Source: Nocardioides cavernae (GTDB lineage: Bacteria > Actinomycetota > Actinomycetes > Propionibacteriales > Nocardioidaceae). From it: a stretch of 64,000 bases of DNA. Where the stretch lies: assembly GCF_016907475.1 (NCBI RefSeq), contig NZ_JAFBCA010000001.1, positions 1,116,001-1,180,000 on the forward strand, in the 5' to 3' direction. Positions 1 through 8,291 of the stretch are shown one piece after another (the first letter of the stretch is position 1; every line of letters begins with the position of its first letter). The notes beneath the pieces were generated by a model, which was not told where the DNA came from, did not search any database, and was given only the letters and a program-made list of their open reading frames with translations. The translations under genes were made by a program, and so were the position numbers.

Positions 1-188
1 ACGGACACGATGCCGACGCTGGCCATCATCCAGAAGCCTGCGCGGGTGTCGAACATCTTGCGCAGCTCGACGCCGACCAGGCGTGTCATGGGGATGGGGC
101 GTACGACGCGGGGCGCGGCGGGTGCCTCGGGTGCGGACGTGGCGGCGACGGCGGGGACCGGGGTGGCCTCGTGGGTCTGGGTGGTCAT
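1..188 (-). CDS. ABC transporter permease, N-terminal fragment (runs off the window)
   Basis: Only the first 62 residues are visible; the gene continues beyond position 1. After an Ala/Pro/Thr-rich stretch (residues 1-33) comes a region with TRLVGVELRKMFDTRAGFWM, the entry seen in ABC-2 type permeases of drug or lantibiotic exporters, leading into the first membrane helix. Its ATG overlaps the TGA of the upstream ATPase by 4 nt (ATGA), so the two are translationally coupled and surely form one exporter. A second Met at residue 34 could be the true start if the low-complexity leader is not translated. Substrate cannot be told. Confidence 0.8.
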   Translation of the reverse strand, partial: MTTQTHEATPVPAVAATSAPEAPAAPRVVRPIPMTRLVGVELRKMFDTRAGFWMMASVGIVS

Positions 189-1090
189 GCTGCTGCTCCT
201 TCACGAGCGGTCTCGGCGGTGAGCTCGAGGAACATCTCCTCCAGGCCGGCGCCGTCGGCGGCGCGCAGCTCGCGCAGGACGACACCGGCACGGTGTGCCG
301 TCTCGCCCACGAGCTCGGGGTCGGCGTCGGCGCGCAGGCCGCCGTCGATGGGGGTGGTGACGACCGACGCCTCGTGCAGGGCACGGGCGAGGCGGTCCTG
401 CTGGGAGGGGTCGGCGGCGCGGACGAGGGTGCCGGCCGCGGCGAGGAGCTCGGCCTTGCTGCCCTGGGCCACGATGCGGCCCTGGCCGATCACGACGATG
501 TCGTCGGCGATCACCTCGATCTCGTGGAGCAGGTGCGAGGACAGCAGCACGGTGCCGCCCTGGTCGGCGAAGCCGCGGAGCAGGTCGCGCATCCAGCGGA
601 TGCCGGCCGGGTCGAGGCCGTTGGCGGGCTCGTCGAGGATCAGCACCTGCGGGTCGCCGATCAGGGCGGTCGCGATGCCGAGGCGCTGGCGCATGCCGAG
701 GGAGTAGTTGCGGACCCGGCGCTCGGCCTCGTCGGCGGTGAGCCCGACGCGGGCGAGGGTCTCGGTGACCCGGGACTTCGGCAGGCCCATGGTCTGCGCG
801 GCGATCGCGAGGATCTCGCGGCCGGTGCGCCCGGCGTGCTGCGCGGAGGCGTCCAGCAGGACGCCGACCTCGAGGCCGGGGTTGACCAGCTCGCGGTAGT
901 CGCGGCCGGTGACGGTGACCTGACCGGTGCTGGGCCGGGTGAGGCCGACCATGATGCGCATGGTGGTGGACTTGCCGGCGCCGTTGGGGCCGAGGAAGCC
1001 GGTCACCCGACCGGTCGCGGCCGTGAAGGAGACGTTGTCGACGGCCGTGAACCGGCCGTACTGCTTGGTGAGGTGCTCGACGCTGATCAT
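185..1090 (-). CDS. ABC transporter ATP-binding protein (DrrA-like)
   Basis: A 301-aa nucleotide-binding subunit. It shows Walker A GPNGAGKST (34-42), the signature LGMRQRLGIA (131-140), Walker B VLILDEP (149-155) and the switch histidine in LLSSHLLHE. The LGMRQ form of the signature and the extra C-terminal domain of about 90 residues are typical of exporters of the daunorubicin/bacitracin class. It pairs with the permease that overlaps its stop codon. ATG at 1090 gives the standard N-terminus (MISVEHLTKQYG). The neighbour at 1234 is divergent. Substrate is unknown; drug, peptide or lipid export are all possible. Confidence 0.92.
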   Translation of the reverse strand: MISVEHLTKQYGRFTAVDNVSFTAATGRVTGFLGPNGAGKSTTMRIMVGLTRPSTGQVTVTGRDYRELVNPGLEVGVLLDASAQHAGRTGREILAIAAQTMGLPKSRVTETLARVGLTADEAERRVRNYSLGMRQRLGIATALIGDPQVLILDEPANGLDPAGIRWMRDLLRGFADQGGTVLLSSHLLHEIEVIADDIVVIGQGRIVAQGSKAELLAAAGTLVRAADPSQQDRLARALHEASVVTTPIDGGLRADADPELVGETAHRAGVVLRELRAADGAGLEEMFLELTAETAREGAAA

Positions 1091-1233
1091 GGGTCCAACC
1101 CTCGCCTCGCACGGGCACCCGGCACATCGGGGACCGCACCCCGCCGGTCCCTGAGGACGACCCTGAGAAACCCCGCAGCGGGGCCCCGGGGTGCGGATGG
1201 GGGGAGTTGGGCGCGACTTGGGACAATGGCCCG

Positions 1234-2427
1234 GTGAGCCAGCCCACCAAGCAACGTCCGCCCCAGGTCACCCTGGCCTCGGGCATCATCATGTTCTCCT
1301 CGGTGGTGGTGCTCCTGACCGCGTGGGAGCGAGTCACCACGCTCGGCTCGCTCGAGACGCAGGACGCCATCCGTGACGTTCTCGCCGACGCGCCGTTCTC
1401 CTCGCTCGGGCTCACCGTGTCGGGCACGACCGACCTGCTGCGGCTCTCGTGCATGGTCGCCGCGGCCTGCGCGTGCGCGACCGCGATCCTCGGCTGGTAC
1501 GTCCGCAAGCCCGACCGCTCCTCGCGCCTGGGCCTGACGCTGTTCGCGGTCGTCGTCTTCGTCGCCGGGTTCCCCGCCGGCGGCCTGGCGGGGTCGTTCG
1601 TCGCTGCGGGTGCAGCGATGCTCTGGATCCAGCCCGCCCGCGAGTGGTTCGCCACCGGCCGATGGACCCCGCCGAACCCGGCTCCGTCCAAGAACGCCGG
1701 TCGCGCCGACCGCGACGCGTCCGGACAGGCCGACCCGTGGGGCCGGCCGCCCGCCGGGAGCGACGAGCCCTCCACCCCGCAGTCCACTCCGCCCTCGGCC
1801 CCGTCCGACTCGCCGTCCGTCCCGCCGCCGGCCAGCCGGCCCTTCGGCGAGCCCGGTCCGCCCGCCCAGCAGCACCCCGTCGGCGGCCCCGCCGAGTCGC
1901 CGTACGGCCAGGCCTATCCGCCGCACCAGCCCGCCCCGGCGCCGTACGCCGCCCACCCCGCGCCGGACTGGCAGCGCCGCCAGCTGCTCCAGGCTCGTCC
2001 GGGCGCGATGGTCGCGGCGTTCGTCATCACGGTCGTCACCGCCGGCGGCCTGCTCGGGCTCTCGCTCCTGTGGCTGGCGATCGCGGGCTTCTCCCCGGAC
2101 TTCCTGCGCAGCGTCATGGAGCAGCAGCAGCCCGAGATGCTCGACGACGGCCTGAGCCTCGAGCAGGTGCGCACGACCGTTTTCGCGCTGGCGGGTGTCT
2201 TCGTCGTCTGGTGCGTCATGGCGCTGGTGCTGGCCGGCTTCGCGATGGCGCGCCGCGAGTGGGCGCGCCGCGGCCTGATGATCAGCGCCGCCTTCAGCGC
2301 CGGTGCCTGTCTCGCCCTCGTGCTCAACACCCCGCTGGTCCTGCTGCCCGCCGCGGCCGCCGTGGCGACCGTCGTGTGCCTGCGCCGGGTCGAGGTGCGG
2401 CGCTGGTTCCAGCTCGACCCGCGCTGA
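1234..2427 (+). CDS. multi-pass membrane protein with proline-rich loop
   Basis: A protein of about 397 aa with no recognised enzymatic motif. The N-terminal part has about three hydrophobic segments (VTLASGIIMF, LSCMVAAACACAT, LTLFAVVVFVAGF), followed by a long Pro/Ser/Gly-rich linker (about residues 145-245), then three more membrane segments. The GTG at 1234 (VSQPTKQ) is preferred because the upstream in-frame ATG (1207) adds nine residues with no ribosome site. Proline-rich loops of this kind are common in actinobacterial envelope proteins, as in its neighbour at 2489, and the two probably share an envelope role. Function unknown. Confidence 0.75.
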   Translation: MSQPTKQRPPQVTLASGIIMFSSVVVLLTAWERVTTLGSLETQDAIRDVLADAPFSSLGLTVSGTTDLLRLSCMVAAACACATAILGWYVRKPDRSSRLGLTLFAVVVFVAGFPAGGLAGSFVAAGAAMLWIQPAREWFATGRWTPPNPAPSKNAGRADRDASGQADPWGRPPAGSDEPSTPQSTPPSAPSDSPSVPPPASRPFGEPGPPAQQHPVGGPAESPYGQAYPPHQPAPAPYAAHPAPDWQRRQLLQARPGAMVAAFVITVVTAGGLLGLSLLWLAIAGFSPDFLRSVMEQQQPEMLDDGLSLEQVRTTVFALAGVFVVWCVMALVLAGFAMARREWARRGLMISAAFSAGACLALVLNTPLVLLPAAAAVATVVCLRRVEVRRWFQLDPR

Positions 2428-2488
2428 CCCTCGCCCTCGTCCCGCTCGGCGTCGGCGGCGCCTACCGCCGACGTGGTGAGATAGAGGC

Positions 2489-3337
2489 ATGAGCGAGCCC
2501 GGACCGACGCACCAGCCCTACGGCCAGGACCCCTACGGCCAGCAGCCGGGTGGACAGCCCTCCCCCTACGGGCAGCAGTCGCCCTACGGCCAGCAGCCCT
2601 ACGGCCAGCCGCCGGTCGGCGACCGGCGTCCCGGCACCGTGACCGCGGCCGCCTGGATCACCATCGTCTTCTCCGCGATCACCGCGGCGCTGTTCGGGTT
2701 CACCGCGCTCGGCCTGTTCATCGCGCGCGACCAGGTGATCACCGAGATGGAGCGCGTCCCCGAGTTCCAGGACGCCAACATCGACGCCGACGCCGCTGTG
2801 GGCGTGCTGGTCGCCGTCATCCTGGGGCTGGTCGTGTGGGCGATCATCGCCGTCGTGCTGGCGGTCCTCGTCATGCGGCGCTCCAACGTCGCGCGGATCC
2901 TGCTCGTCATCTCCAGCGCCGTCGTGGCGCTGTTCTCGTTGCTCGGCGTGACCAGTGGTGTCTCCGCCGTCACGCTGATCGCCGCGATCGCCGTGATCGT
3001 GCTGCTCTTCGTCGGCGGCGCGGGCGACTGGTTCAAGGGCCTGTCGTCGTCGGGTGCCGGCGCCTACCCGGGCCAGTCGGGTGACCCGTACGGCAACCAG
3101 TACGGCGGCAACCAGTACGGCTCGCAGCCCGGCCAGCAGTCCTCGCCGCAGTACCCGCCTCCGCCGAGCAGCCCGCCCTACGGCCAGGACAACCCTTACG
3201 GGCAGCCCGGCCAGCCCGGCCAGGACAACCCCTACGGCCAGGCCGGCCAGGGTGGGCAGGACAACCCCTACGGCCAGCCGCGGCCGAGCGACGAGGACGG
3301 CTCCGAGCACCCGCCGCGGGACTACCCGGGGCGCTGA
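2489..3337 (+). CDS. membrane protein with PYGQ-repeat tails
   Basis: 282 aa. Residues 1-50 and about 200-270 are Pro/Tyr/Gly/Gln-rich with many PYGQ tetrads. Between them are about four hydrophobic helices (AAWITIVFSAITAALFGF, VGVLVAVILGLVVWAIIAV, ILLVISSAVVALFSL, VTLIAAIAVIVLLFV). This layout resembles the actinobacterial proline-rich membrane proteins that include DUF4064-like families. A short AGAGG ribosome site precedes the ATG. It follows the 1234 gene by 61 bp and may be co-transcribed with it. Tyr/Gln-rich tails may self-associate, but that is inference. Function unknown. Confidence 0.75.
   Translation: MSEPGPTHQPYGQDPYGQQPGGQPSPYGQQSPYGQQPYGQPPVGDRRPGTVTAAAWITIVFSAITAALFGFTALGLFIARDQVITEMERVPEFQDANIDADAAVGVLVAVILGLVVWAIIAVVLAVLVMRRSNVARILLVISSAVVALFSLLGVTSGVSAVTLIAAIAVIVLLFVGGAGDWFKGLSSSGAGAYPGQSGDPYGNQYGGNQYGSQPGQQSSPQYPPPPSSPPYGQDNPYGQPGQPGQDNPYGQAGQGGQDNPYGQPRPSDEDGSEHPPRDYPGR
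3184..3282 (+). repeat. coding tandem repeat (GQDNPYGQ units)
   Basis: Inside the C-terminal tail of the 2489 gene, a unit reading CAGGACAACCCNTACGG is repeated three times with short Gly/Pro-rich spacers. It encodes GQDNPYGQ repeats. Copy-number variation between strains would be expected. Confidence 0.7.
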
Positions 3338-3366
3338 CCCCTGACCACGGCGCCCCGGAGCGTGAA

Positions 3367-3386
3367 CTGAACTGACGTCAATTCAG
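3367..3386. terminator. palindrome between convergent genes, probable bidirectional terminator
   Basis: CTGAACTGACGTCAATTCAG is a 20-bp inverted repeat with one mismatched pair and TGACGTCA at its centre. It lies in the 66-bp gap between the convergent 2489 gene and the aminotransferase. Placement suggests a bidirectional terminator hairpin; there is no U-tract. Confidence 0.45.
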
Positions 3387-3403
3387 CTCGCGCGGCACCG
3401 GCC

Positions 3404-4588
3404 TCAGCGCGACAGATCGGCGGCGGCGAGTCGTCGTACGCCCTCGCTGATCACGTCGCGCTCCTTGCAGAACGCCCACCGCACCAGCTGGCGACCGGCC
3501 TCCCGGTCGTCGTAGAACCCCTGTGTGGGGATCGCGACGACGCCGGCGACCTCGGGCAGGGCGAGGCAGAACGCGCGTCCGTCGGGCCAGCCGAGGTGGC
3601 TGACGTCGGTCGTCGCGAAGTAGGTGCCCTCCGGCACGCGCGGCACGAGCCCGGCGGCGGTGAGCCCGTCGCAGAGCAGGTCGCGGCGGTCCTGCAGGTC
3701 GCGGGCCAGCTCGCGGGGCCAGTCGGGCTCGTGGTCGAGCGCGTGCGCGACGGCGGGCTGGAGCGGGGAGCCGGAGGTGAAGGTGAGCCACTGCTTGGCC
3801 GCGAGGACGGCCTGGACGAGCGGCTCGGGACCGGTGGCCCAGCCGACCTTCCAGCCGGTGAAGCTGTAGGACTTGCCGGCGCTCGACAGCGTCAGCGTGC
3901 GCTCCCACATCCCCGGCAGGGTCGCGATCGGGACGTGGCCCTCGGCCGAGCGCGCGTCGTCGAAGACCAGGTGCTCGTAGACCTCGTCGGTCACCACGAT
4001 GACGTCGTGCTCGATGGCGAGGTCGGCGACGACCTGGAGCTCGTCGCGGGTCAGGACGGTGCCGGTGGGGTTGTGGGGCGTGTTGAGCAGGATCAGCCGG
4101 GTGTCGTCGGTGACCGTGGCCCGCAGCTCGTCGAGGTCCGGGCGGAAGTCGGGCGCCCGGAGCGTCACGGGTCGCCGGCGGGCACCGCACATGTCGAGCA
4201 TCGCGACGTAGGAGTCGTAGTAGGGCTCGAGCACCACGACCTCGTCACCCGGGTCGACCAGCGCGAGCAGCGCGGCGGCGACCGCCTCGGTGCACCCGGT
4301 CGTGACGACGACCTCGCGGTCGGGGTCGGGCTCGAGCCCGTAGTGGCGGTGCTGGTGCCGCGAGATGGCGGCGCGGAGGGCGGGTACGCCGATGCCGGGG
4401 GCGTACTGGTTGGCGCCCGCCTCCAGCGCCGCCTCGGCCGCCGCCACCACCGACGCCGGCCCGTCGACGTCGGGGAAGCCCTGGCCGAGGTTGATGGCGC
4501 CGGTCCGCAGCGCGAGCGCCGACATCTCGCTGAAGACGGTCGGCGGGATGTGGGCCAGGCGGGCGGCGAGAGGCTTCGCGGTGGGCAC
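3404..4588 (-). CDS. PLP-dependent aminotransferase (fold type I, DapC/kynurenine-type)
   Basis: 394 aa, the full length for class I/II aminotransferases. Visible motifs are the N-terminal INLGQGFPD (32-40), NPTG (173-176), DEVYEHLVF (201-209) and the Schiff-base lysine K239 in SSAGKSYSFTGWKVG. Actinobacterial relatives are annotated as N-succinyldiaminopimelate aminotransferase or methionine/kynurenine aminotransferase, so the exact substrate is uncertain. Start is GTG at 4588, with TAGCGT six bases upstream, the leaderless promoter spacing seen throughout the window. It is divergent from pyrE across only 54 bp. Confidence 0.9.
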   Translation of the reverse strand: MPTAKPLAARLAHIPPTVFSEMSALALRTGAINLGQGFPDVDGPASVVAAAEAALEAGANQYAPGIGVPALRAAISRHQHRHYGLEPDPDREVVVTTGCTEAVAAALLALVDPGDEVVVLEPYYDSYVAMLDMCGARRRPVTLRAPDFRPDLDELRATVTDDTRLILLNTPHNPTGTVLTRDELQVVADLAIEHDVIVVTDEVYEHLVFDDARSAEGHVPIATLPGMWERTLTLSSAGKSYSFTGWKVGWATGPEPLVQAVLAAKQWLTFTSGSPLQPAVAHALDHEPDWPRELARDLQDRRDLLCDGLTAAGLVPRVPEGTYFATTDVSHLGWPDGRAFCLALPEVAGVVAIPTQGFYDDREAGRQLVRWAFCKERDVISEGVRRLAAADLSR

Positions 4589-4642
4589 GGGCCCACGCTA
4601 CCCAGCGCGACCGGACGGTCGGGCCCCACTAGGGTCGGTGCC
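4589..4642. promoter_or_regulatory. divergent leaderless promoters for the aminotransferase and pyrE
   Basis: The 54-bp gap holds two TAnnnT boxes pointing outward. TAGCGT on the minus strand (4600-4595) lies 6 nt before GTG 4588. TAGGGT on the plus strand (4630-4635) lies 7 nt before GTG 4643. Both transcripts are predicted to start at or beside the start codon. Confidence 0.7.
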
Positions 4643-5173
4643 GTGACCACCGACGCGACCCTCGCCGCCGACATCGACGCGACCTGCCGCCTCACGGGGG
4701 AGTTCACCCTCCGCTCGGGGCAGGTGGCCGACACGTACTTCGACAAGTACCTCTTCGAGGCGCAGCCGGCCCTGCTCGACCGCGTGGCCGCCCGGATGGT
4801 CGACCTGCTCCCGGAGGGGACCGAGCTGCTCGGCGGCCTCGAGCTGGGGGGCATCCCGATCGCGACGATGGTGTCGGCGAAGACGGGGCTGCCGGCCCTC
4901 TTCGTGCGCAAGAAGGCCAAGGACTACGGCACCGCCAAGCTCGCCGAGGGCCCCGAGGTCGCCGGCCGGCGGGTCACGATCATCGAGGACGTGATCACCA
5001 CGGGTGGCGCGGTCCGCGACGCCACGCGCGCGCTGCGGGAGCTCGGCGCGACCGTCGAGGTGGTCGTCTGCGCGATCGACCGTTCGCCGGAGGGTGAGGA
5101 CCCGCTGGCCGACGTCGGTCTCGAGGTCCGGTCGGTGCTGACCCGGGCCGACCTCGACGCCGCTCGCGGCTGA
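4643..5173 (+). CDS. pyrE: orotate phosphoribosyltransferase
   Basis: 176 aa. Converts orotate and PRPP to orotidine 5'-phosphate in pyrimidine synthesis (cytoplasm). The PRPP-binding loop EDVITTGG (115-122) and the FVRKKAKDYGTAK region (88-100) with the catalytic lysines are clear. The open frame extends far upstream, but that part is antisense to the aminotransferase; the GTG at 4643, directly after a TAGGGT box, gives the family N-terminus. Standing alone, away from other pyr genes, is common in Actinobacteria. Confidence 0.95.
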   Translation: MTTDATLAADIDATCRLTGEFTLRSGQVADTYFDKYLFEAQPALLDRVAARMVDLLPEGTELLGGLELGGIPIATMVSAKTGLPALFVRKKAKDYGTAKLAEGPEVAGRRVTIIEDVITTGGAVRDATRALRELGATVEVVVCAIDRSPEGEDPLADVGLEVRSVLTRADLDAARG

Positions 5174-5183
5174 GGGTCACCGC

Positions 5184-5246
5184 CCGGGGCGGTGAGTGAC
5201 GCAGGTTTTCGGGCGCCCGAACCTGTCTCACTCACCGCCGCCCGGC
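5184..5246. repeat. long inverted repeat (family A), probable terminator/REP-like hairpin
   Basis: Outer arms GGCGGTGAGTGA and TCACTCACCGCC flank inner arms GCAGGTT/AACCTGT around a perfect TCGGGCGCCCGA core. It sits just after the pyrE stop in the convergent gap with the DedA gene. Ends and layout match the hairpins at 5271, 10438, 10516 and 56094. Confidence 0.6.
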
Positions 5247-5270
5247 GCGGCGTACGCCGACACACCCCGG

Positions 5271-5320
5271 GCGGTGCCCCACCCACATTCCGGCGGAGCG
5301 GAAGGTGGCTCACGCACCGC
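5271..5320. repeat. intergenic inverted repeat (family A)
   Basis: Two 22-bp arms, beginning GCGGTGCCCC and ending CACGCACCGC, pair with a few mismatches around the 6-nt loop GCGGAG; the inner stem is CATTCCG/CGGAAGG. It is the second hairpin in the pyrE/DedA convergent gap and probably stops transcription from both sides. Confidence 0.6.
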
Positions 5321-5340
5321 TGGGGCGGAGGAGAGAACGC

Positions 5341-6099
5341 TCAGTCGACGTCGCGGCCCATGATGTCGCGGTCGGGCCCACCGTCCTGCGGGCCGATCTC
5401 GGCACCGGCGGCGTTGGTGCGCTTGTGGCGCCACCACTCGATGATGACCGGGACCACCGAGAACGCCAGGATCACGACGATCAGCTTGTCGATGCTCTCG
5501 CCGAGCGTCGGGAACGCGTCGCCCAGGAAGAAGCCGAGCAGGCAGATCGACGTCACCCACATCACCGCGCCGACCAGGCTCCACAGGAAGAACCGGTGCC
5601 GCTCCATCCGGGTCACCCCGGCCACCACCGTGATGTAGGTCCGCACGAACGGGACGAAGCGGCCGATGACCAGCGCCTTGTTGCCGTGGCGGTCGAAGAA
5701 CGCGGTCGTCTGGTCGAAGTACTTGCGCTTGATGATGCGGCCGTCGCGCTCGTAGAGCGGCTGCCCGATCTTGCGCCCGATCTCGTAGCCGACGACGTTG
5801 CCGAGGAACGCGGCGACGATCAGCGCCGCCATCGCGATCAGCAGCTCGACGAGCGGAGGGCCGGGGAACAGGTCCAGCTGGCCCGTGGCGATGAACAGGC
5901 CGAGCGCGAACAGGAGGGTGTCGCCGGGCAGGATCGGGAAGAACAGCCCGCACTCGACGAAGACGATCAGCAGGCTGATCCAGAACAGCGCCGTGCCGAA
6001 GCGGTCGAGCAGCCAGTTGGGGTCCATCCAGTCGATGCCGAGGAGCATCGGCTGGACGCCCGAGGTCAGGATGGACTGCAGGTCCCACAACGTGCTCAC
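5341..6099 (-). CDS. DedA-family (VTT domain) membrane protein
   Basis: 252 aa. Contains the DedA signatures ECGLFFPILPGDTLLFALG (about 50-68), a conserved acidic residue followed by a re-entrant G-D-T loop, and GRFVPFVRTYITVVAGVTRM (about 150-170) with the conserved arginines. Several membrane helices follow. DedA proteins act as lipid scramblases/flippases and affect membrane homeostasis and peptide resistance. GTG at 6099 is chosen because a TAGGGT box lies 7 nt upstream, typical leaderless spacing. The C-terminus is charged and cytoplasmic. Confidence 0.9.
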   Translation of the reverse strand: MSTLWDLQSILTSGVQPMLLGIDWMDPNWLLDRFGTALFWISLLIVFVECGLFFPILPGDTLLFALGLFIATGQLDLFPGPPLVELLIAMAALIVAAFLGNVVGYEIGRKIGQPLYERDGRIIKRKYFDQTTAFFDRHGNKALVIGRFVPFVRTYITVVAGVTRMERHRFFLWSLVGAVMWVTSICLLGFFLGDAFPTLGESIDKLIVVILAFSVVPVIIEWWRHKRTNAAGAEIGPQDGGPDRDIMGRDVD

Positions 6100-6163
6100 G
6101 CAGGCAACCCTAACTGCGGACTCCCGGCCTCCGCGCTTCGTCGCGGCTGCCTAGGGTGCTGCC

Positions 6164-6913
6164 ATGCAAGAGGGCGAGCAGGAGGGCGGGCAGGCGGACG
6201 AGCAGGCGGACGAGCAGGTCGACGGGCGCGGCGAGGAGCGGGCGCCGTACGACCCGATGCCGCACGGCCCGCCCGAGGTGGGGTTGGGTCCGTGGGAGGG
6301 GCCGTGGCCCGAGGGCGAGCGGTGGGACCCCGACCTGCTGCGCGAGGGTGATCGTCGCAACGTGGTGGACCGCTACCGCTACTGGACGATGGCGGCGATC
6401 GTCGCCGACCTCGACACCCGCCGGCACGGCTTCCACGTCGCGATCGAGAACTGGCAGCACGACTTCAACATCGGCACGATCGTGCGCACCGCCAACGCCT
6501 TCCTCGCGGCCGAGGTGCACATCGTCGGCAACCGCCGGTGGAACCGCCGCGGCGCGATGGTGACCGACCGCTACCAGCACGTGCGGCACCACCCCGACGC
6601 CGCCAGCCTGGCGTCGTACCTCCACGCGATCCCGGCCGCCGAGGGCGGGCCCGTGCGGCTGCTCGGCATCGACAACCTGCCGGGCTCGCTCCACCTCGAG
6701 ACGATGGAGCTGCCGCGTCGCGTGTGCTTCCTCTTCGGCCAGGAGGGTCCGGGGCTGTCCGAGTCGGCACGCGAGGTCTGCGACGGCACCTTCTCGATCG
6801 CCCAGTTCGGCTCGACCCGCTCGATCAACGCCAGCTCGGCCGCGGCGATCGCGATGCACAGCTGGGTGCGCGAGCACGCCGACCTGACCGGCGACGACGC
6901 CTGGCGCGGCTGA
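6164..6913 (+). CDS. SpoU/TrmH-family RNA 2'-O-methyltransferase
   Basis: 249 aa. The C-terminal SPOUT domain has all three motifs: NIGTIVRTANAF (102-113, catalytic Arg/Asn), FGQEGPGLS (191-199) and STRSINASSAAAIA (217-230), which together form the SAM-binding trefoil knot. It transfers methyl from SAM to a ribose 2'-OH in tRNA or rRNA; the exact target is not readable. The first 60 residues are an acidic Gln/Glu/Asp-rich extension including a doubled ADEQ unit, unlike most TrmH proteins. The start is fixed by TAGGGT six bases before ATG 6164. Confidence 0.9.
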   Translation: MQEGEQEGGQADEQADEQVDGRGEERAPYDPMPHGPPEVGLGPWEGPWPEGERWDPDLLREGDRRNVVDRYRYWTMAAIVADLDTRRHGFHVAIENWQHDFNIGTIVRTANAFLAAEVHIVGNRRWNRRGAMVTDRYQHVRHHPDAASLASYLHAIPAAEGGPVRLLGIDNLPGSLHLETMELPRRVCFLFGQEGPGLSESAREVCDGTFSIAQFGSTRSINASSAAAIAMHSWVREHADLTGDDAWRG

Positions 6914-6988
6914 GGCCCGCCCGCGCCCGGGGCCCCGACCGGGCCCGGGATGTCCCCACGGCACCCCGGACCCGGCTCCTCCCAAGGT

Positions 6989-7726
6989 CTAGCTGGTGGT
7001 CCTCGAGTAGCAGACCAGCGTGCGGTCCCCGGCCCGCCAGGCGGCCTTCGCCGGCCAGCCGAACCGGTAGGACAGCGTCGAGACGGCCTTGCGGCAGCGG
7101 TCCGCGCCGATGCGGTCGCGGGCCTTGCGTGCCGGGTAGCGCGTGACGTCGACGCGGAGCGCGGACGTGGCCCGGAACGTGTGCGGCTGCGCGCAGGTGG
7201 TGACGCGCGCGGCACGTCCGGCGAGGCACCGCGCCACGGACGCGTCGGCCCGGCCCTTGCCGATGCGCACGTCGGTGGGGAGCGGTCGGAGCTCGCGGGC
7301 GTCGCCGAGCACGAGGTCGCAGCGCACCCACCGGGCTCCGGCGGCCTGCTGCTCGGCGGTCGGGGCGAACCAGCCGATGTCGTATGCCGTCAGCCGGACG
7401 CCGCGCGCGGTCGTGCCGAGCGCGGCTCGCTGGGCCGCGAAGCAGGTCTCGAGCGCGAACCGCTCCAGCCGCCCGCTGCCGAGGTCGAGCCCGTCGGGAA
7501 GCTGCGCCACCGCGATCGTCGTCGCGGTGTGGGTGGTCGAGCAGTCGACCGGCGCCTCGTCGTACGCCGCCGCGGCCAGCTCGTCGGGACCCATGTCGTG
7601 GCACTGGCCCACGACCGGGGCCCCCACCATCGGGTCGGCGGCTCGCGCGGTCGCGGCGCCCGTCCCGACGGCAGCGGCGAGCATCCCGACGAGGACGGCG
7701 GCGCTGGGTCCGGGACGGCGTGGCAT
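6989..7726 (-). CDS. secreted septum-formation-family protein
   Basis: About 245 aa. The N-terminus MPRRPGPSAAVLVGMLAAAV ends in ATARA|AD, a signal peptide. Two similar modules follow, each with Cys-x-n-Cys-(S/A)-x2-H: VDCSTTHTATT (about 60-70) and VTTCAQPHTFRA (about 180-192). This pattern is typical of the actinobacterial septum-formation domain (Pfam Septum_form). It probably acts outside the membrane in cell-wall or septum biology, but the family is poorly characterised. ATG 7726 is preferred over an upstream ATG because a TAGGTT box sits 7 nt before it. Confidence 0.75.
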   Translation of the reverse strand: MPRRPGPSAAVLVGMLAAAVGTGAATARAADPMVGAPVVGQCHDMGPDELAAAAYDEAPVDCSTTHTATTIAVAQLPDGLDLGSGRLERFALETCFAAQRAALGTTARGVRLTAYDIGWFAPTAEQQAAGARWVRCDLVLGDARELRPLPTDVRIGKGRADASVARCLAGRAARVTTCAQPHTFRATSALRVDVTRYPARKARDRIGADRCRKAVSTLSYRFGWPAKAAWRAGDRTLVCYSRTTS

Positions 7727-7799
7727 GTACGTCAACCTAGGCCTGACGAGGGGCGAGCGCCAGCGCCCGGGAGGGTGCAACCATCACCCCCCTGCCTTG

Positions 7800-8291
7800 C
7801 TACCGGTGCGGCGCCAGCACCGCCTCGAGGGCCGCCAGGCCGCGGCTGCTGTGGCTCTTGACGGTGCCCTCGTTGATGCCGAGCTCGGTGGCCGTCTCGC
7901 GCACCGACAGCCCGAGCCAGTGACGCAGCACGACGACCTTGCGCTGCTGCTCCGGCAACCCCTGGAGCGCGTCGAAGAGCGCCGACCGCTCCTCGACGGG
8001 CGTCGGTTGGGGCGCGCCGTGGTCGGGCAGGTCCTCGGTGGGCCGTTCGCGACGCCACGGCCGGCGGGACTCGTCGATGTTGGCGCGCACCATGATCTGC
8101 CGGCAGTAGGCCTCCTCGCCGCCCTGCTGCCGGATGCGCGGCCACGCGACGTAGAGCTTGGTGAGAGAGGTCTGGAGCAGGTCGTCGGCCTTGTGCCAGT
8201 CGCCGCACAGGGCGTACGCGATCCGGCGCAGGTGGGCCTGCCGGGCTGCGACGAACTCGCTGAAGTCCGCGTCGCGGTCGGTGCCCCTCAT
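7800..8291 (-). CDS. SigE-family RNA polymerase sigma factor (ECF)
   Basis: 163 aa, the usual ECF size. Region 2 is HLRRIAYALCGDWHKADDLLQTSLTKLYVAWP, with the DDLLQ core-binding motif. Region 4 is LPEQQRKVVVLRHWLGLSVRETATELGINEGTVKSH, with its helix-turn-helix. It matches the actinobacterial SigE subfamily (TIGR02983-like). The ATG overlaps the stop of the membrane-protein gene upstream by 4 nt (ATGA), so translation is coupled. The usual order (sigma first, membrane partner second) is reversed here. It probably responds to an envelope signal through its partner; target genes unknown. Confidence 0.93.
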   Translation of the reverse strand: MRGTDRDADFSEFVAARQAHLRRIAYALCGDWHKADDLLQTSLTKLYVAWPRIRQQGGEEAYCRQIMVRANIDESRRPWRRERPTEDLPDHGAPQPTPVEERSALFDALQGLPEQQRKVVVLRHWLGLSVRETATELGINEGTVKSHSSRGLAALEAVLAPHR